The position numbers were made by a program, and so were the translations under genes. Positions 61,701-64,000 of a DNA stretch of 64,000 nt are shown piece after piece. A model generated the notes under the pieces. That model was not told the DNA's origin. It saw only the letters and a program-made list of their open reading frames with translations, and did not search any database. The DNA comes from Eupeodes corollae (taxonomy: Eukaryota > Arthropoda > Insecta > Diptera > Syrphidae): positions 261,320,572 to 261,384,571 of the forward strand of contig NC_079147.1 of the NCBI RefSeq assembly GCF_945859685.1, given 5' to 3'. Position 1 is the first letter of the stretch. Every line of letters begins with the position of its first letter.

Positions 61701-63400
61701 GCTTCGATTTTATACTTGGTCAAACTTATTCAAACGCATGTCACAGGTGAAATAAGACTAATTGTCCGTCTAAGAAGAAAACTATGTCAAAGTTAATAAG
61801 TGTTAACCCTTTAAACATCCCGTTTCTCTGTTTTACTAGAGACTGCTTAATAGGAAAACATACATTTCGACTTTAAGCTTTTGCAAATGATTGACAGCAA
61901 ATGGAGACAGTTAGTTATCTTCTCTCTTCAATTTATCAAATTCCGACATTAACTTTGTCAAACCCTTTATAATGAGCTCCAAATATTTTTAAAATTAGGA
62001 AAGATCTTGTAGTAGGCACCGTCTTGGTCAACCGCACTCATGTGCATATGCATGAGGTTGATAAAAATCTAGTTTACAGTAGTTCAATTGGGAATACAAT
62101 GAGAATAAGTGCTCACAACATCAACAACAGGCTATGAGTGCCTTAATTTGACGCCAAGTTTTTACACTTGCTGGCCCTCGGATTGTATATTCGCTTAGTT
62201 TTTTAAATTAACCAAAAGGATTTACGCAAAGATTTACTCTCTCTTATTTGGCGAAATGCTTCGAGTGAGTTCCTTTTTTTAAGCTACCAAGGCATAACAA
62301 ATTCACATCTTTTAAACCTTTGGTATTGACTAAGTCTATCTATACATTGATTTTTTGAGTAACGAAAAATCAATACCCTATGCATATAGGATAAACAACA
62401 GCCACCAGGATACTCTTACAAGGAGGCCATCCCAACATATGTTCCTGTTTAAGATATCCCGTGGTACCACATCTTCAGTGGTATAATAAATTAGTCTTTA
62501 ATGAAGTAAAATCTAGGGAAGATATCCCTAGAAGTAGTCGCCCGACATCTTGTGGGATGCAATCCACCGAGCTCTATCTACAATGTACAGACTTTTTTAA
62601 TACTATATACTTATTGGGTTTGTATAATTTTTATCAGTAAGTCGACCCCTGGCCCCATGGGAAGGACGACAATTCTGTTTTTATAGGAATTAAACCGTAG
62701 CTTCTTGCGTTCGCTCACAAGTTGAGAATTTTCTCAGAGCAGTTCTAAGCTGTGCCTTTTTCAATGATTATGAATTGATCAGTATCATTCATCATCGAGC
62801 TGTACTAATTTCACTTGCTTCCCGGGAGACCCCACGTCGCGTGGAGGTGCAAGCTTCTTCATTCCAGATTGTAAACAAGCAAGCATATACCATCCCTACA
62901 TCTACACGGAAGTCAGTTTGACTCCCAATACAGGGAGATGTCTATGATTTCTTACGATAATAGTTTTCTCCAAGAATTTAGATTTGAACCAAACGAAAAA
63001 CTTAATACTCTAAAAGCCAAGTTTTAGTTTCTACGTTCCAAAGAGCTTAAGAACACTATAGGTTTACCGTTCTTCAAATATTTAATTACACAACAATATT
63101 GACCACACCGTTTATAAGTCTGATAAAGTTGAAGCTTATAAAGCCTAACTACTTCCAAAAATAAACAATCCGTTGTTTGCAGTGGAAGTATGATCGACTT
63201 TCCTTCGATTTTTTCAATCAATTAATCATTGAAGATGTTCAACAAAGAGTCCAAAATTCCAGTGCTTTTAAAAGGTTATTTTTTAGCTATCATCACACTG
63301 GTGTAAATAGCTGACGTATTTTTCGTATTTTGTTCCACTGTCAAATATCCTCAGTTTCTAAACAACGCTTGAAAATAATTTCATTATCATCAATCAATAT
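61701..63400. other. Intergenic DNA, no gene seen
   Basis: Unbiased, unrecognised sequence. No frame has a family resemblance. It may contain old transposon DNA eroded beyond recognition. Confidence 0.45.
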
Positions 63401-63404
63401 GCGT

Positions 63405-64000
63405 GCTCTGTTAAGAAAGTTCATCGAGCGCTTCTTCCATTTTAGGGTAAGTTAAATCGACCCACTAAAGCGGCTAATCGGGCTATTGTGACTAAATTTC
63501 TCACAAAATGTACAGTGTTGGACATTGAACCACCAACACCTTTACGTAAAGTGCAAACTGAAGAAAAAATCGCAGCTGTATCGGCCAGTGTTAATGATAA
63601 CCATCAATTATTGATTCGTCACCATTCGCAGCAATTGGGCCTCTGTTCAACTCAACAACGTAGAAAATTTCGAGGAAGGATTTAGGTGTGTTGCCTTTCT
63701 AAATACAGCTGGTGCAAGAATTGAAGCCAAACGATCTACTGCAACGAACAATTTTTTGTGAATGGGCCCTTGGAAAGTTGGCCAAAGATCCACTTTTTAC
63801 ACCGAAAAGTTGTGTTCAGCGACGAAGCTCATTTTGGCTCAATGGGTCCGTAAATAGGCAGAATTGTCGATTTAGGAAGAAAAATCAGCAAGAAGCATTG
63901 CAAGAGCTACCAATGCATCCAGAAAAAGTCACAGTTTGGTGCGGTTTATGGGCTGGTGACATCACTGGACCGTACTTCTTCAAAAATAATGCGAATCGTA
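63405..64000 (+). mobile_element. Decayed rosa-type mariner (copy C), cut by the window end
   Basis: Starts near 63405 with scraps of the HTH region, then KFLTKCTVLDIEPPTPLR, KVQTEEKIAAVSASVNDNHQ and LLIRHHSQQLGLCS, matching the transposase at 33537 closely. After frameshifts it continues QLVQELKPNDLLQR-like, VFSDEAHF, LPMHPEKVTVWCGLWAG and TGPYFFK to the window edge. Catalytic Asp 1 is present; the rest lies outside. Confidence 0.8.

Overview
The window is nuclear DNA of a higher (brachyceran, most likely schizophoran) fly other than Drosophila. It is AT-rich, has large introns and no bacterial-style gene packing. Its one host gene is the ecdysone-induced nuclear receptor E75 (Eip75B, NR1D3) on the + strand. 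Its DNA-binding and ligand-binding regions match my memory of Drosophila E75 almost residue for residue.

1-30.4 kb: E75. The 5' exon at 4947-6530 is the E75B-specific exon. It is followed by the common exons at 6670-6814 (second zinc finger), 22376-22614 (hinge and start of the ligand domain) and 28050-30419 (ligand-binding domain, long C-terminal tail, stop). Splice sites and phases agree at every junction and give a 1445-residue E75B that lacks the first zinc finger. The E75A/C first-finger exon is not in the window, so bases 1-6530 are presumably intron for those isoforms. A second alternative first exon lies inside the 15.6-kb intron at 19137-19197. It encodes 20 residues and joins in phase to the third exon, giving a receptor with no zinc finger at all (889 residues, E75D type). 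The three residues reported as heme-linked in Drosophila E75 are kept with the same spacing. Five one-mismatch ecdysone-response palindromes lie upstream of the two promoters and between them. An Inr plus DPE pair marks a likely E75B start near 4556.

30.4-33.4 kb: very AT-rich 3' UTR and downstream DNA with many AATAAA signals.

33.4-64 kb: no host gene seen. This is a graveyard of mobile elements. It holds rosa-type (DD41D) mariner copies (one with both inverted repeats and a long open frame but no third catalytic Asp), five RTE-like retrotransposon fragments all on the - strand, two inverted copies of a CR1/Jockey-like element, a Jockey-like ORF2 with a 23-codon tandem duplication, a truncated RT fragment, an RNase-H-bearing fragment, and four pieces of a tRNA-derived SINE. 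The SINE copy at 59272-59585 is complete, has 14-bp target-site duplications and sits inside one CR1-like copy.

No wholly new system was found. The most informative points are the E75 isoform architecture with its regulatory sites, two oppositely oriented clusters of a TGGCGCCCAA repeat on either side of the third exon, and the nested, strand-biased transposon block downstream.
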